Shown one piece after another: positions 25,521-34,473 of a DNA stretch of 64,000 nucleotides. Made by a program: the position numbers and the translations under genes. Each line of letters begins with the position of its first letter. The stretch's first letter is position 1. The notes under the pieces are model-generated. The model worked only from the letters and a program-made list of their open reading frames with translations. It was not told the origin of the DNA and made no database searches. The stretch comes from Streptomyces sp. ADI95-17 (lineage in GTDB: Bacteria; Actinomycetota; Actinomycetes; Streptomycetales; Streptomycetaceae). The DNA lies in assembly GCF_003846175.1 (NCBI RefSeq), contig NZ_ML123054.1:155585-219584 (forward strand), written 5' to 3'.

Positions 25521-26030
25521 CTACCGGGCCCCGTCCTTGGGGCCTCTACTCAAGTCCCGCACATAGCCCAAGCCCGGCCGCCCGCTCAGCTGTACCTCTT
25601 CTCCCGTCGGGACGAAACCCGCGCGGGTCAGGACCGTGCGGGAGGCCGTGTTTTCGAGGGCGGCTGCCGCGCGGAGGGTGGTCAGGCCGTACTCCGTGGC
25701 TGCCAGGGTGCAGAGGTGGAGGACGGTGGCCGTGGCCAGGCCGCGGCGGGTGGCCTTCTCGGCCACGCGGAAGCCCAGATCGGCGGAGCCGTCCGCGATG
25801 TCGACCAGGTTGAACCGGCCCAGCACCTCTCCGTCCGGGTCGACCAGCAGGTGGAAGTGGCAGATCCCGGCGGCCTGTTCGGTGAGCCGGGCGGTGAGCT
25901 GGGCGGCGAAGTCGGTGAAGTAGGCGTCGCCCCGGTCCGGTACGGATGCGGCGAAGTACGTGCGGTTCTCCTGCTCGAAGGTGAGCAGGGCGGGCGCGTG
26001 GTCGGGGCGGAGGCGCTGGAGTTCGGGCAT
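25521..26030 (-). CDS. GNAT N-acetyltransferase, RimJ/RimL-like
   Basis: A 169-residue acetyltransferase. MPELQRLRPDHAPALLTFEQ starts the RimJ-type domain; ADLGFRVAEKATRRGLATA is the acetyl-CoA loop and ENTASRTVLTRAGFVPTGE is the C-terminal block common to ribosomal-protein/amino-acid acetyltransferases. The ATG at 26030 has no clear ribosome site. It is monocistronic next to the restriction gene. Confidence 0.86.
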   Translation of the reverse strand: MPELQRLRPDHAPALLTFEQENRTYFAASVPDRGDAYFTDFAAQLTARLTEQAAGICHFHLLVDPDGEVLGRFNLVDIADGSADLGFRVAEKATRRGLATATVLHLCTLAATEYGLTTLRAAAALENTASRTVLTRAGFVPTGEEVQLSGRPGLGYVRDLSRGPKDGAR

Positions 26031-26346
26031 GGCAGAACCATATGGACTTCGGGCCGTCGGGTGGATTTCATTTGTTCGCGGGGCTTCGGGAGGGGCAGTG
26101 GTCACCATGCTCGTCCTCCCCGCGGCAGCGGCAGCGCAAGCTGCCGCCGCATCAGCATGCGTTGGTCGCCCCTGTGCATCTGTGCAGGCACGCGCCCCCT
26201 CGCGCAGGCAGCCGCGTGTTCTGCGCCTGCCGGACGAAGAGCGACGCCGCGGTGCTTCCACAACTCCTCGTCCGCGTGCGGTGGAGCAGGGGATGACCTC
26301 ACCCGCTTCCGGGTGCCGACGGCACCTGCGCCCTGCCCCGGGCCGC
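26031..26346. other. Intergenic region, 316 bp
   Basis: No gene, convincing promoter or hairpin was recognised. The stretch lies between the start of the GNAT gene and the 3' end of the WXG-type operon, both on the minus strand, and has locally repetitive GC-rich sequence. Confidence 0.5.
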
Positions 26347-27351
26347 CTACTCGCTGATCGCTTGGTCGGGGGTACCGCAGCCGTGCCGCTCGGCTGACCG
26401 TGCGGCGAAGGAGAGAAGCGCCTTGCGCTCCCCGGCGCCGGCTGTGGCGTGGGAGGCGACAGGTTCCAGCGTGTACAGGGCCGTGCCGGTGGGGCACGAC
26501 GCGGTGGTCCAGGACTTGCCGTCGTTGGTGCCGCCGGCGCCGACGTAGTCGTTCGGGTTGCGCTGGGGGTTGCGGCGGGGGGCGTTCGTGTACGGACCGT
26601 AGTAGGCGGCCAGACGGAACGCGGGGACGCCTTCGGCGTCGGCCGTGAGGCATTGCTCGATCGGAGCCGCGGCGTCCGTCGCAGATTCGTACGAGGGTGA
26701 GCTGATGCCCCGACAGGTGCCGGTCGCGGTTCCGGCCTTGGCCAGGTCCTTGAACGCGCCGGACGGTGCGCCGCGCACCTTCGAGGAGTCGTGCTGTGCG
26801 CACCCCTGATCCTTCGCCGCGGCGTCCAGGGCGCGGGTGACCAGTACGGCCATTCCGTCCTGCCGGTCCTGCGTACTGCCTGCGGAGTCGGCCCGGGTGG
26901 CGGTCAGGTTGAGTACCAGATCATCGTCCGCCCCCTTGCCGCAGGGCAGAAAGGCGGTGGCGTACGGCTTCGTGCCGCTTCCCGCGGACACCGCTGCCGG
27001 CCGGCCCCTGCCCACTGGAACCAGCATCTCGGCGGGGTCCTTGGTGAGGAACAGGCCTGAGTTCACCTTGATCCACTCTGCGTCCCTGCCACGCTGAACG
27101 GATATCGCCACAGAGGCCCCGGTCTCACCGGGGTCGTAGGCCAAGCATCCCGCGCCGCCGGATTTCTTGCCGCTCACCCGGTCCGCGCCCAGCGCCTTCT
27201 GCACCTCGGAGGCATCGACCATGCCTCGGCACGCGTCGTCCAGCGCACGTGCGTCACGCCAGTCGTCGTAGGTTCCGGTGGCGTAGACGATGCCGCCTCC
27301 GGCAGCGAGAACGGCAGCTGCCGTTGCGGCAGCGATGACGGACTTCTTCAT
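26347..27351 (-). CDS. Exported/membrane-anchored protein of a WXG-type operon
   Basis: A 334-residue protein starting MKKSVIAAATAAAVLAAGGG, one hydrophobic segment acting as signal-anchor. The extracytoplasmic part has paired cysteines (DDACRGM, AGCLAYDPG, FLPCGKGADD, QGCAQHD, GTCRGISS, EQCLTAD, ASCPTGTAL, HGCGTPD), suggesting disulfide bonds. Its ATG overlaps the TGA of the upstream effector gene by one nt. Its position as last gene of the operon suits an immunity, tethering or accessory role, but no domain was recognised. Confidence 0.65.
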   Translation of the reverse strand: MKKSVIAAATAAAVLAAGGGIVYATGTYDDWRDARALDDACRGMVDASEVQKALGADRVSGKKSGGAGCLAYDPGETGASVAISVQRGRDAEWIKVNSGLFLTKDPAEMLVPVGRGRPAAVSAGSGTKPYATAFLPCGKGADDDLVLNLTATRADSAGSTQDRQDGMAVLVTRALDAAAKDQGCAQHDSSKVRGAPSGAFKDLAKAGTATGTCRGISSPSYESATDAAAPIEQCLTADAEGVPAFRLAAYYGPYTNAPRRNPQRNPNDYVGAGGTNDGKSWTTASCPTGTALYTLEPVASHATAGAGERKALLSFAARSAERHGCGTPDQAISE

Positions 27352-29678
27352 CAGGACAGTCCCCGATGCAGATCGGCAAGGGCTTGGTTGCGGGCTGAGC
27401 CGTAGTGCAGGTTCATCTGGTCCTGCAGGTAGATGGCGCGAGAGTCCGTCGTGTAGTCCATGCCGCGCGTCTTCTCCCACTGCTGGACCAGGTCGAGGGC
27501 GCCTTGCGACTTGGCGCCCATGTCCGCGGCCACCTTGACATTGGCGACCTGGTCCGCCTCTGCCTTCACATCCTTGGACCATTCATAGGTGGCGCCGTCC
27601 ACCATGCGCTGTGCGACGTCCCCGATGTTGGGGATGATCGTCAGGGGCGCACCCCCTGCGTGGTAGGAGTACCGAGCCACGTCGTCCGCCCATGCCTTGC
27701 GGGCGTCGCGGTCGTCGAGGATGACATCGGCTCCGATGGCGTTGAAGACGCCGGATCCCATGCCTACATCGGCGACCCGGTTCTCCCAGTCCTTGTTGTC
27801 GCTGTACGTCGCGTCGGCACCGGCGAGTGCCGCGGCGGCCTGTGCGCGTTCGGCGTCGTAGAGATTGGCGAAGTTCTGCGGGTTGTCGGAGACGCCCCGC
27901 AGCACCCGGGTCAGGGAGTCCTGGGAGACGTTGAGGTGACCGCCGTTGGCGTCCTCGAAGACAGAGCCGCCTTCCGGATACTTGTAACGGGGGTCGTGCG
28001 TGAGCGTGTTGTGGGTGTCCGGCGAGTAATCCACCAGGGCCCGGGCGATGGGATCGCGCAGGTTGGCGTCGATGCTGTCACCCTTCGTGTCCTGGTCGAG
28101 GATGTTCACGGTCGATTGCATGATGCGCGCTTCGGCCGCGCTGTGCTTGCCGTCGCTCGGCTGGGACGTGTCGCCGGCGGGATGGCCGGTGGATCCTGCC
28201 TCGATTGCGGCACCGAGCCCGGTGCGGTTGTCGCCGTCAGCAACATCAGAAGCGTCCATCTCTATCTCACCACGCCACACAGTGGTGTTGGTGACGTTCC
28301 AGTCCCGCTCCTTGAGGAGGTAGTCGAGGCGGTCGTCACTGCCGTCGCCGGAGTGGGGGTCGAGATAGCCGGTGGACGTCTCGGGGTCGCGGCCCATGAT
28401 GCCGAGGGCGGCGTCCACCGGGTCGTTCGCGAACCAGGACATTCCGCCGGCCTCGTCGAAGTTGCCGTACAGGTCCCAGACGTCCTTGTCGTGCTTCTCC
28501 GCTGAGATCATGTCGTCCGTGACGTCCGCCATGAACTGTGCGGACGGCTGGTCGCTGCCCTGTTCCATCAAGGTCATTAAGCTCTGGTAGCCCCGTACTT
28601 GCTGCCCATGCCCCTTGGCGACGGTGTTGGTGTTGTTCGCCGCTGCGTCCAGGTCGTACTTCTCCATCCCCGCCGTCTTCAGCCCGTCGCGCCATTCGTT
28701 GTAGAACGACGCATCCGAAGTCTTCTTCCATTCCGAGAAGGCTTCCTGGTATGCCTTGGATCCGTACGTGAGCTGCTTACCGTCCGGTCCCTTGAAATCA
28801 GGAACGCGGGTCGCCCCGGACACCGTGTTGGCCAGCCCCTGCTCCAGGCCGAGGTACTGCGTCTTGTTCTTGGTGTCGTCGTGGTATGCGAGATCGTTGA
28901 ACCGGTTGGACAACTCAAGGGTTTTCTCAGGGCCCAGAGAGTCGAGGAGCGTCTGGCTGAATACCGTGTCGTGCGCGTTGTCCCGGAAGAACCGGTCCAT
29001 TTCGGCCCGCTCTTCAGCTGTCAGCTTCTCACCGTCGAGCAACCTGTCCGCGTAGTACTTGGCCTCGCGAGCCTCGTACACCTCGATGTCGCCCACCGCC
29101 GAGCCATTGAACGTGTGGCCCCCCAGAGGGTCGAGCGCGCGCTCGACCCAGCTCTTGATACCGGCCGCCTCGTGGAGGGCCAGTTTGACGCCTTGGTCGG
29201 CGTCGTCGACCGCCCGCACGGCCTCCTTGATCGCCTTCGTCCAGGCAGCCTCGGAAGCCTTTGCCTGCGACACGTACTTGGGGTATTCGTCGTCGTGCCG
29301 CATCGGAGTGAGCTTGCTGAAGTCATAGACAGCCTCCCCCTTGCTGTTGACGGACATTTCGTCCGCCTTCGCCTCCTCCACCACCTTATTGACGTGGCCG
29401 ATCAGCGTGGAAAACTGCTGATGCGCGTCCCGTAGGAGCGACGCGATGGCGCGGGCCTCCGTCTGCCCGTTCTTGAACTGCTTGCGCGTATTCGAGAACT
29501 GCCCTGCTGCTGCGTCGGCGCTTTCGCCCACCCACGTGCCGTCTTTGGGAAACGACTCCACCTTCGCGGCGTAAAGGGTATCGAGTTCCTCGAAACCGCC
29601 GGCCATGCCGTCCCAGTCCTTGGCCGCCGCGGTCAGCGCATCGATCCTGATGGTGACCACGTCCTGATAGCCGAGCAT
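27351..29678 (-). CDS. Large WXG-type (type VII secretion-like) protein
   Basis: A 775-residue soluble protein. Residues 1-110 form a WXG100-like helical hairpin: WDG at 22-24, WVG at 49-51, then FSNTRKQFKNGQTEARAIAS and LLRDAHQQFSTLIGHVNKVV. The remaining ~650 residues are helical and resemble the DUF6571-type region of actinobacterial proteins (SWFANDPVDAALGIMGRDPE, NGGHLNVSQDSLTRVLRGVS, NPQNFANLYDAERAQAAAAL). WXG-headed large proteins are substrates or structural partners of type VII secretion. No EccC ATPase is in the window. It is coupled to the downstream anchored protein and 15 nt after the small upstream protein. Confidence 0.72.
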   Translation of the reverse strand: MLGYQDVVTIRIDALTAAAKDWDGMAGGFEELDTLYAAKVESFPKDGTWVGESADAAAGQFSNTRKQFKNGQTEARAIASLLRDAHQQFSTLIGHVNKVVEEAKADEMSVNSKGEAVYDFSKLTPMRHDDEYPKYVSQAKASEAAWTKAIKEAVRAVDDADQGVKLALHEAAGIKSWVERALDPLGGHTFNGSAVGDIEVYEAREAKYYADRLLDGEKLTAEERAEMDRFFRDNAHDTVFSQTLLDSLGPEKTLELSNRFNDLAYHDDTKNKTQYLGLEQGLANTVSGATRVPDFKGPDGKQLTYGSKAYQEAFSEWKKTSDASFYNEWRDGLKTAGMEKYDLDAAANNTNTVAKGHGQQVRGYQSLMTLMEQGSDQPSAQFMADVTDDMISAEKHDKDVWDLYGNFDEAGGMSWFANDPVDAALGIMGRDPETSTGYLDPHSGDGSDDRLDYLLKERDWNVTNTTVWRGEIEMDASDVADGDNRTGLGAAIEAGSTGHPAGDTSQPSDGKHSAAEARIMQSTVNILDQDTKGDSIDANLRDPIARALVDYSPDTHNTLTHDPRYKYPEGGSVFEDANGGHLNVSQDSLTRVLRGVSDNPQNFANLYDAERAQAAAALAGADATYSDNKDWENRVADVGMGSGVFNAIGADVILDDRDARKAWADDVARYSYHAGGAPLTIIPNIGDVAQRMVDGATYEWSKDVKAEADQVANVKVAADMGAKSQGALDLVQQWEKTRGMDYTTDSRAIYLQDQMNLHYGSARNQALADLHRGLS

Positions 29679-29693
29679 GCCTGTTCCCCGTTC

Positions 29694-30134
29694 CTAGACT
29701 TCGCGCCGAGGGGCGGACCCGGCATCGATCCCCGCTACCCCGCTCCTGACGTCGTAGTCGACGTACTGGAGGTCCCTGTGGGCCCCCTCCAGATCCTCCT
29801 GGTCCTTCGCCAAACGCGCCTTGAGGTCCCTGACCTGCAATTCCCATTCCGCGTGCGCGTCCTTGAGGCCGGTACCGGTGTCCCAGCCCGAGAACTCTCG
29901 CACCGCGGAGGACGAGGACTCATCGGCGTGGCGGCCGGCTTTGTCCGTCCCCGGCCGTATGGATTCTCGCAAGGCCTTGACCGCGATCTTCTTGCCCGGT
30001 TGGTTCGTCTTCAGGTCGGCCGCGTCCCCGCTGCCGCCTCCACCGCCCGCGGCGGGAGCGCTGTCCAGACTCATGCCCTCCTGCCGACGGGCCCGCGCAT
30101 CGACCTTCAGTTGCTCCCACTCGTCCCACGCCAT
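29694..30134 (-). CDS. Small coiled-coil partner of the WXG-type operon
   Basis: A 146-residue protein, MAWDEWEQLKVDARARRQEG onward. A Gly-rich linker (~25-40) leads to a long helix with heptad pattern (LKDAHAEWELQVRDLKARLA). It is the first gene of the operon, with GGGAG before the ATG at 30134. Size, helicity and position fit an ESX-type partner or chaperone of the following large protein; that role is inferred. Confidence 0.65.
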   Translation of the reverse strand: MAWDEWEQLKVDARARRQEGMSLDSAPAAGGGGGSGDAADLKTNQPGKKIAVKALRESIRPGTDKAGRHADESSSSAVREFSGWDTGTGLKDAHAEWELQVRDLKARLAKDQEDLEGAHRDLQYVDYDVRSGVAGIDAGSAPRREV

Positions 30135-30673
30135 CTCAGGGACTCCCTCCGTAGTTGCTGTATCCGTGCGGCCACGCCGTATGCCTCGGTCCCAGTGGTG
30201 CGTCCGGCTGTGCGGAGCCCGGTGCGGCAGCACATCGCTGTCTGCGCGGCACCCCGACGACAGGGATCGCATCCGTGATTGCGGCAGAGGCAATACCCCT
30301 CAAGAATCCACCGGGTTGCGGTGTGGGCAGAGCACGAGCCGTGATCCTGTGCGGCGGCCCTCGATCCCTCCAACCGCCTCAGGAGATCGTCCACCCGCAT
30401 CTTGAAGGTCACCGACGTCTCGTCCTCAACGCGCAGCCAGTTCCTCGGCAACTGTCCCTAGTTGCTCACTGACAGCGCACCTGACCTCTTCATTCGTAAC
30501 AGAAGCAACTCGGACAAGGTAGCCGCGATCTTGTCTCAGCACGGAATCGTGACGCTGCCCCCGAGATGGTGTGCCGTGGCGGTGCCACTGCCCGGCTTGA
30601 TCGTCCCACCTGGGGCGCGCCGTGCGACGAGTAGGCGCCCCGGCCGGACCGGGGCCGCCTCCGATCCGATGCC
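30135..30673. other. Intergenic region, 539 bp, with possible gene remnant
   Basis: No intact gene. On the minus strand, the frame ending at 30426 (VTNEEVRCAVSEQLGTVAEE to LAAR) and the adjoining frame that follows (VEDETSVTFKMRVDDLLRRL) read like one helical protein split by a frameshift near 30425-30435, continuing into a Cys-rich stretch (GYCLCRNHGCDPC). This may be the decayed or frameshifted first gene of the WXG-type operon. No family is recognised, so it is not called as a gene. Confidence 0.3.
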
Positions 30674-31681
30674 TCACTCGCCCCCGTGGCACTCCCGATA
30701 AGCCCGCCCCGATCCGCACCAGCAGGCCGCGCTGCGGGCCGGGGGCCAGGGGGTCGCCCGGCCCCGGGCGGCGAGGGTGGTGGCGTACTGGGGGAGGAGG
30801 TTCGGGTCGGAGGGGGAGGCGGCCTCCGAGGCGGCGAACGCCTCGTACGACGGGACCGTGCCGGTCACGATGCCGAGGTTCGGCGTGCCGGCCTGGTGGA
30901 GGTCGCGCAGGGCGGCCTCCAGGCGGGCCAGGTGCTCCGGGTGGGAGGGGTACTCCTCGCGCAGGTCCGGGTAGGCGGTGAGGAGTTCGGCGAGTTCGGC
31001 GGCCGGCCAGTGCAGCACCGCGACCGGGAACGGGCGGGACAGCGCGGTGCGGTACGTGCCCAACTCGGCCCGCAGGCGGGTGATCTCGGCCTGGAGCTCG
31101 CCCGGGTCCGAGGAGCCCAGCGACCACAGGCGCTTCGGGTCGTGGAGCTCGTCCAGCGGGACGGTCGCGGTGTGCAGGGTGTCGGCGAGCTCGTCCCAGG
31201 CGTCGTGGTCGACGCCCATCAGCCTGCGCACCCGGTGGCGGCCGGACAGCAGCGACTGGCTGGCGTACGGGACCTCCTCGCCCGGCGTCAGGAGGAGCGT
31301 CAGCGCGGTCGAGAAGTAGTCGTGGGCCGCTTCGAGTTCGTCGTGGGCTTCGAGGGTCTCGGCGGCGATCTCCCAGGGGCCCGGGTCGAGCGGGCCCGCG
31401 GCACGGATGCCTTCGATGATCGCGCGGGCCTCCGCCTCGTGGCCGTACTCCCACAGGTTGGCCGCGTTGAGGGCCTTGACCAGGTGCGGGTGGTCGAGAT
31501 CGGGATCGGTGGAGCCGAGGAGTTCGTCGTAGAGGGTGGTGGCGCGGGCGCGGTCGCCGGCGAGTTCCAGATGGGCCGCGGCCTGGAGGAGCAGCGGCTC
31601 ACGGTCCTCGGGGTACCGCGCCGCGGCGCGCAGCAGGCGCTCGGCTTCGGTGGTGTGGTCGGCAGGCGTGTCGGGGCGCAT
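30674..31681 (-). CDS. Tetratricopeptide-like protein with SEC-C zinc motif
   Basis: About 335 residues. The N-terminal half is helical and TPR-like (LLRAAARYPEDREPLLLQAA, LEAHDELEAAHDYFSTALTL), and the C-terminus is the SEC-C zinc finger CWCGSGRAYRECHG. SEC-C motifs bind zinc and often mediate interaction with SecB, ribosomes or nucleic acid. The ATG at 31681 is preferred; a GTG at 31690 is in frame. It diverges from the class E sortase gene. Confidence 0.8.
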   Translation of the reverse strand: MRPDTPADHTTEAERLLRAAARYPEDREPLLLQAAAHLELAGDRARATTLYDELLGSTDPDLDHPHLVKALNAANLWEYGHEAEARAIIEGIRAAGPLDPGPWEIAAETLEAHDELEAAHDYFSTALTLLLTPGEEVPYASQSLLSGRHRVRRLMGVDHDAWDELADTLHTATVPLDELHDPKRLWSLGSSDPGELQAEITRLRAELGTYRTALSRPFPVAVLHWPAAELAELLTAYPDLREEYPSHPEHLARLEAALRDLHQAGTPNLGIVTGTVPSYEAFAASEAASPSDPNLLPQYATTLAARGRATPWPPARSAACWCGSGRAYRECHGGE

Positions 31682-31767
31682 GAACCACACCGTACTGCTG
31701 TACGGCTTCGGGGCGGAGGGTTGTTCCAGGGCTGGAGAGTTACGGGCCGGGGGCCTATCGTGCGGCC

Positions 31768-32574
31768 GTGCGGGAGCGGATACCGGTGGTGGTGCAGCGG
31801 AACTCGCGGGGGCGCAGGGTCGCCGCGCGCGGGCTGTGGACGGCTGCCGAGTTGGTGGTGACCCTGGGCGTCGTTCTGTTGTTGCTCGTTGTTCATCAGC
31901 TGTGGTGGACCAACCGGCAGGCCCGCGCGGGAGCCGAGCACCAGGTGCGGGCCCTTCAGCGGGAGTGGGGGGAAGAGCCGGGGAGCGGGACGGGCGGCGG
32001 TGATCCCGGGGGTGGGAGCGGGGGCGGTTCGGGTAAAACGGGTAAATCCAATGATTCCGGTGCGTCCGGCGGGCGTTCGGGTGGAGGCGAGGGCGGTGCC
32101 GCCGCGCGTTCCGCGCCCCGCTGGGACCAGGCGTACGCCGTCATCCGCATCCCGCGCCTCGGGCTCGTCGCGCCCGTCGCCCAGGGCATCAGCAAGAGCG
32201 GCGTACTCGACAAGGGATACGTCGGGCACTACCCGCGCACCGCGCAGCCCGGCCGGCCCGGGAACTTCGCGCTCGCCGGGCACCGCAACACGCACGGCGA
32301 ACCCTTCAGATACATCAACCGGCTGCGGCGCGGGGACCGGATCGACGTCGAGACCCGGGAGGCCGTGTACACGTACACCGTCGACCGGACGCTGGCGCGG
32401 ACGAGCCCGCGCGACGGCGGTGTCATCGCCGCCGTACCGCGCAGCAATGTGAAGCCCTACACCGGGTACACCGAGGCCGGTTCCTATGTGACGCTCACTA
32501 CCTGTACGCCCGAATTCACCTCTCGGTACCGGCTTGTCGTATGGGGAAGACTCGTGGATGTCCGGTCGCGGTAG
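31768..32574 (+). CDS. Class E sortase
   Basis: A 268-residue membrane-anchored transpeptidase. The GTG at 31768 gives a short basic N-terminus and a membrane helix (LWTAAELVVTLGVVLLLLVV). A Gly/Ser-rich spacer (~70-115) follows, then the sortase barrel with catalytic His in FALAGHRNTHGEP, Cys in TLTTCTPEF and Arg in SRYRLVVWGRL. Class E enzymes recognise LAxTG signals, and a protein ending in such a signal lies at 40125-41504. The gene is followed within 26 nt by the DUF3311-symporter pair. Confidence 0.9.
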   Translation: MRERIPVVVQRNSRGRRVAARGLWTAAELVVTLGVVLLLLVVHQLWWTNRQARAGAEHQVRALQREWGEEPGSGTGGGDPGGGSGGGSGKTGKSNDSGASGGRSGGGEGGAAARSAPRWDQAYAVIRIPRLGLVAPVAQGISKSGVLDKGYVGHYPRTAQPGRPGNFALAGHRNTHGEPFRYINRLRRGDRIDVETREAVYTYTVDRTLARTSPRDGGVIAAVPRSNVKPYTGYTEAGSYVTLTTCTPEFTSRYRLVVWGRLVDVRSR

Positions 32575-32599
32575 CGGCATCGCACTAAGGTTCCCTGAC

Positions 32600-32788
32600 G
32601 TGCTCAGACGACGTCCGCAGTTGTTGTGGTTGCTGGTCCCCTACGTGCTCTACCTGGGGGTGCTGCCGCTCGTGAACCGGGTCCACCCGGTGATCCTCGG
32701 GCTGCCGTTCCTCTTCGTGTGGCTGCTCGGGGCGACCCTGCTGACCCCCGTCGCCGTATGGCTGACCCGGCGGGGGGACCGCCGGTGA
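32600..32788 (+). CDS. DUF3311 small membrane protein
   Basis: A 62-residue protein with two membrane helices (LLWLLVPYVLYLGVLPLVN and ILGLPFLFVWLLGATLL), the size and pattern of DUF3311. Members almost always precede a sodium:solute symporter and are thought to be its small subunit. The GTG at 32600 has AAGG upstream, and the stop overlaps the GTG of the symporter. Confidence 0.85.
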   Translation: MLRRRPQLLWLLVPYVLYLGVLPLVNRVHPVILGLPFLFVWLLGATLLTPVAVWLTRRGDRR

Positions 32789-34320
32789 ACGCCACCGTCG
32801 CGACCTCCGTCTTCGCGGTCTTCATGGTCGCCACCGTCGCCCTCGGACTGCTCGCGACGCGCGGGCGGCGCAAGGGGAACGGCGAGGGCGGCGGGCTCGC
32901 CGAATGGTCCGTGGGCGGACGCAGCCTCGGGACCGTCTTCATCTGGGTGCTGATGGCCGGCGAGGGCTACACCAGCTTCAGCTATCTGGGCGCCGCGGGC
33001 TGGGGCTACAACTACGGGGCGCCGGTGCTCTACGTGGTGGCGTACATGTCCTGCGGGTACGCCATCGGCTACGTCGTCGGCCCGATGCTCTGGGCGTACG
33101 CGCGCAGGCACGGACTCGTCGGGATCACCGACATGGTCGCGCACCGCTTCGGACGGCCCTGGCTCGGCGCGCTCGTCGCCGTCCTCGCGACCGTCTTCCT
33201 GCTGCCGTACATCCAGCTCCAGATCACCGGCATGGGCGTGGTCGTCTCGACCATCTCCTACGGTGCCATCAGCCTGAACTGGGCCTACTTCATCGCCTTC
33301 GCCGTCACCACCGGCTTCGTCGTGGTGAGCGGGCTGCGGGGCAGCGCGTGGGTGTCCGTGCTGAAGGACGTGCTCGTGATCGCCACGCTCGGGTTCCTCG
33401 CCGTCTACGTACCGATGCACTACTTCGACGGCTACGGGCCCTTCCTCGACCGGATCGTCACCGAGAAGAGCGAGTGGCTGACCTTCCCCGGGCACGGGGA
33501 CAGCGGACTCGGACAGGCCTGGTTCATCACCACCTCGTTCCTCAACTCGCTCACCGTGGTGATCTTCCCGACGACCGTCGCGGGCTACCTCGGCGCGAAG
33601 AACGCCGACGTGCTGCGCCGCAACGCGATGCTGCTGCCCGCCTACAACGTGCTGCTCTTCGTGCCGATGCTGCTCGGCATGGCGGCCCTCTTCGTCGTGC
33701 CGGGGCTCGTCGGCGCCGAGTCCAACCTGGCGCTCTTCAAACTGGTCGTGGACTCGCTGCCGGCCTGGACGGTCGGCGTCATCGGGGTGGCCGCGGCACT
33801 GTCCTCGATCGTGCCGATGGCCGTCTTCATGCTGGTCATCGGCACGATGTGGGGGCGCAGTGTGCTCTCGCTCGTACCTCGCCTGGAGCGGCGGCAGAAG
33901 GGCGCCGCGCAAGTGGTCGTCGTGATCGCGGGAAGCCTCGCCCTGCTGCTGACGTACACCGCCCCGAACACCCTGGTGCGGCTCTCCCTCATTTCGTACG
34001 AGGGAATGGCCCAGCTGCTCCCGATGGTGCTGCTGGGGCTGATGTGGCGGCGGTTGACCCTGCTCGGGGCGATGAGCGGGCTGGTCGTCGGCGTGGGGGT
34101 GGTGTGCGGGTTCGTGTTCACGGAGAACGACCCGGTGTGGGGCGTCAACGCGGGCATCGTGGCGCTCGGCGCCAACCTCGCCGTCGCGCTCGCGGTGACG
34201 TACGCGGGACCGCGCGAACGCGACGAGCGGCCGGACGGCGAGGTGCTCGCACGGGACGAGATCCCGGCCCCGGAACGGGAGCCGGAACCGGACGGCGCTC
34301 CCGCGGGAACGAGCCACTGA
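32785..34320 (+). CDS. Sodium:solute symporter (SSS family)
   Basis: A 511-residue, ~13-helix transporter of the SSS family. Visible blocks are LAEWSVGGRSLGTVFIWVLM, GEGYTSFSYLGAAGWGYNYG, HRFGRPWLGALVAVLATVFL, VVVSGLRGSAWVSVLKDVLV (GLRGxxWxxxxxD motif) and FIVPTTVAGYLGAKNADVLR-like. A Pro/Glu-rich tail (residues ~480-511) follows the last helix. The GTG start overlaps the DUF3311 stop as GTGA. The DUF3311-linked branch often carries organic acids or amino acids; the actual substrate is unknown. Confidence 0.9.
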   Translation: MNATVATSVFAVFMVATVALGLLATRGRRKGNGEGGGLAEWSVGGRSLGTVFIWVLMAGEGYTSFSYLGAAGWGYNYGAPVLYVVAYMSCGYAIGYVVGPMLWAYARRHGLVGITDMVAHRFGRPWLGALVAVLATVFLLPYIQLQITGMGVVVSTISYGAISLNWAYFIAFAVTTGFVVVSGLRGSAWVSVLKDVLVIATLGFLAVYVPMHYFDGYGPFLDRIVTEKSEWLTFPGHGDSGLGQAWFITTSFLNSLTVVIFPTTVAGYLGAKNADVLRRNAMLLPAYNVLLFVPMLLGMAALFVVPGLVGAESNLALFKLVVDSLPAWTVGVIGVAAALSSIVPMAVFMLVIGTMWGRSVLSLVPRLERRQKGAAQVVVVIAGSLALLLTYTAPNTLVRLSLISYEGMAQLLPMVLLGLMWRRLTLLGAMSGLVVGVGVVCGFVFTENDPVWGVNAGIVALGANLAVALAVTYAGPRERDERPDGEVLARDEIPAPEREPEPDGAPAGTSH

Positions 34321-34380
34321 CCGCCGCCGGACGGACCGGTGCGCCGGTCGGGGGCGGACCGGTGTGCCGGACCCATCGTG

Positions 34381-34413
34381 TATAACGGCTGGAGAGCATC
34401 ACACGCGCGTGTG
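34381..34413 (+). promoter_or_regulatory. TATAAC box with downstream 14-bp palindrome
   Basis: TATAAC at 34381-34386, preceded by GTG as in an extended -10, is followed by CACACGCGCGTGTG at 34400-34413, a perfect palindrome where a transcript would begin. It lies about 60 nt before the DUF6412 gene. The arrangement suits a repressor site just downstream of the start point; no regulator is assigned. Confidence 0.4.
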
Positions 34414-34473
34414 TACGAACGGCACGGGTGCGAGACCGGCCGACCGGCCGCGAAGGGGAAGAGGGGAGGGGCC

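Noticed and set aside
30426..31454. 342-codon Arg/Pro-rich frame opposite and overlapping the SEC-C gene
   Set aside because: Composition is typical of a shadow frame and the SEC-C gene has clear motifs; only its last ~30 codons, outside the SEC-C gene, were considered as a possible gene remnant.
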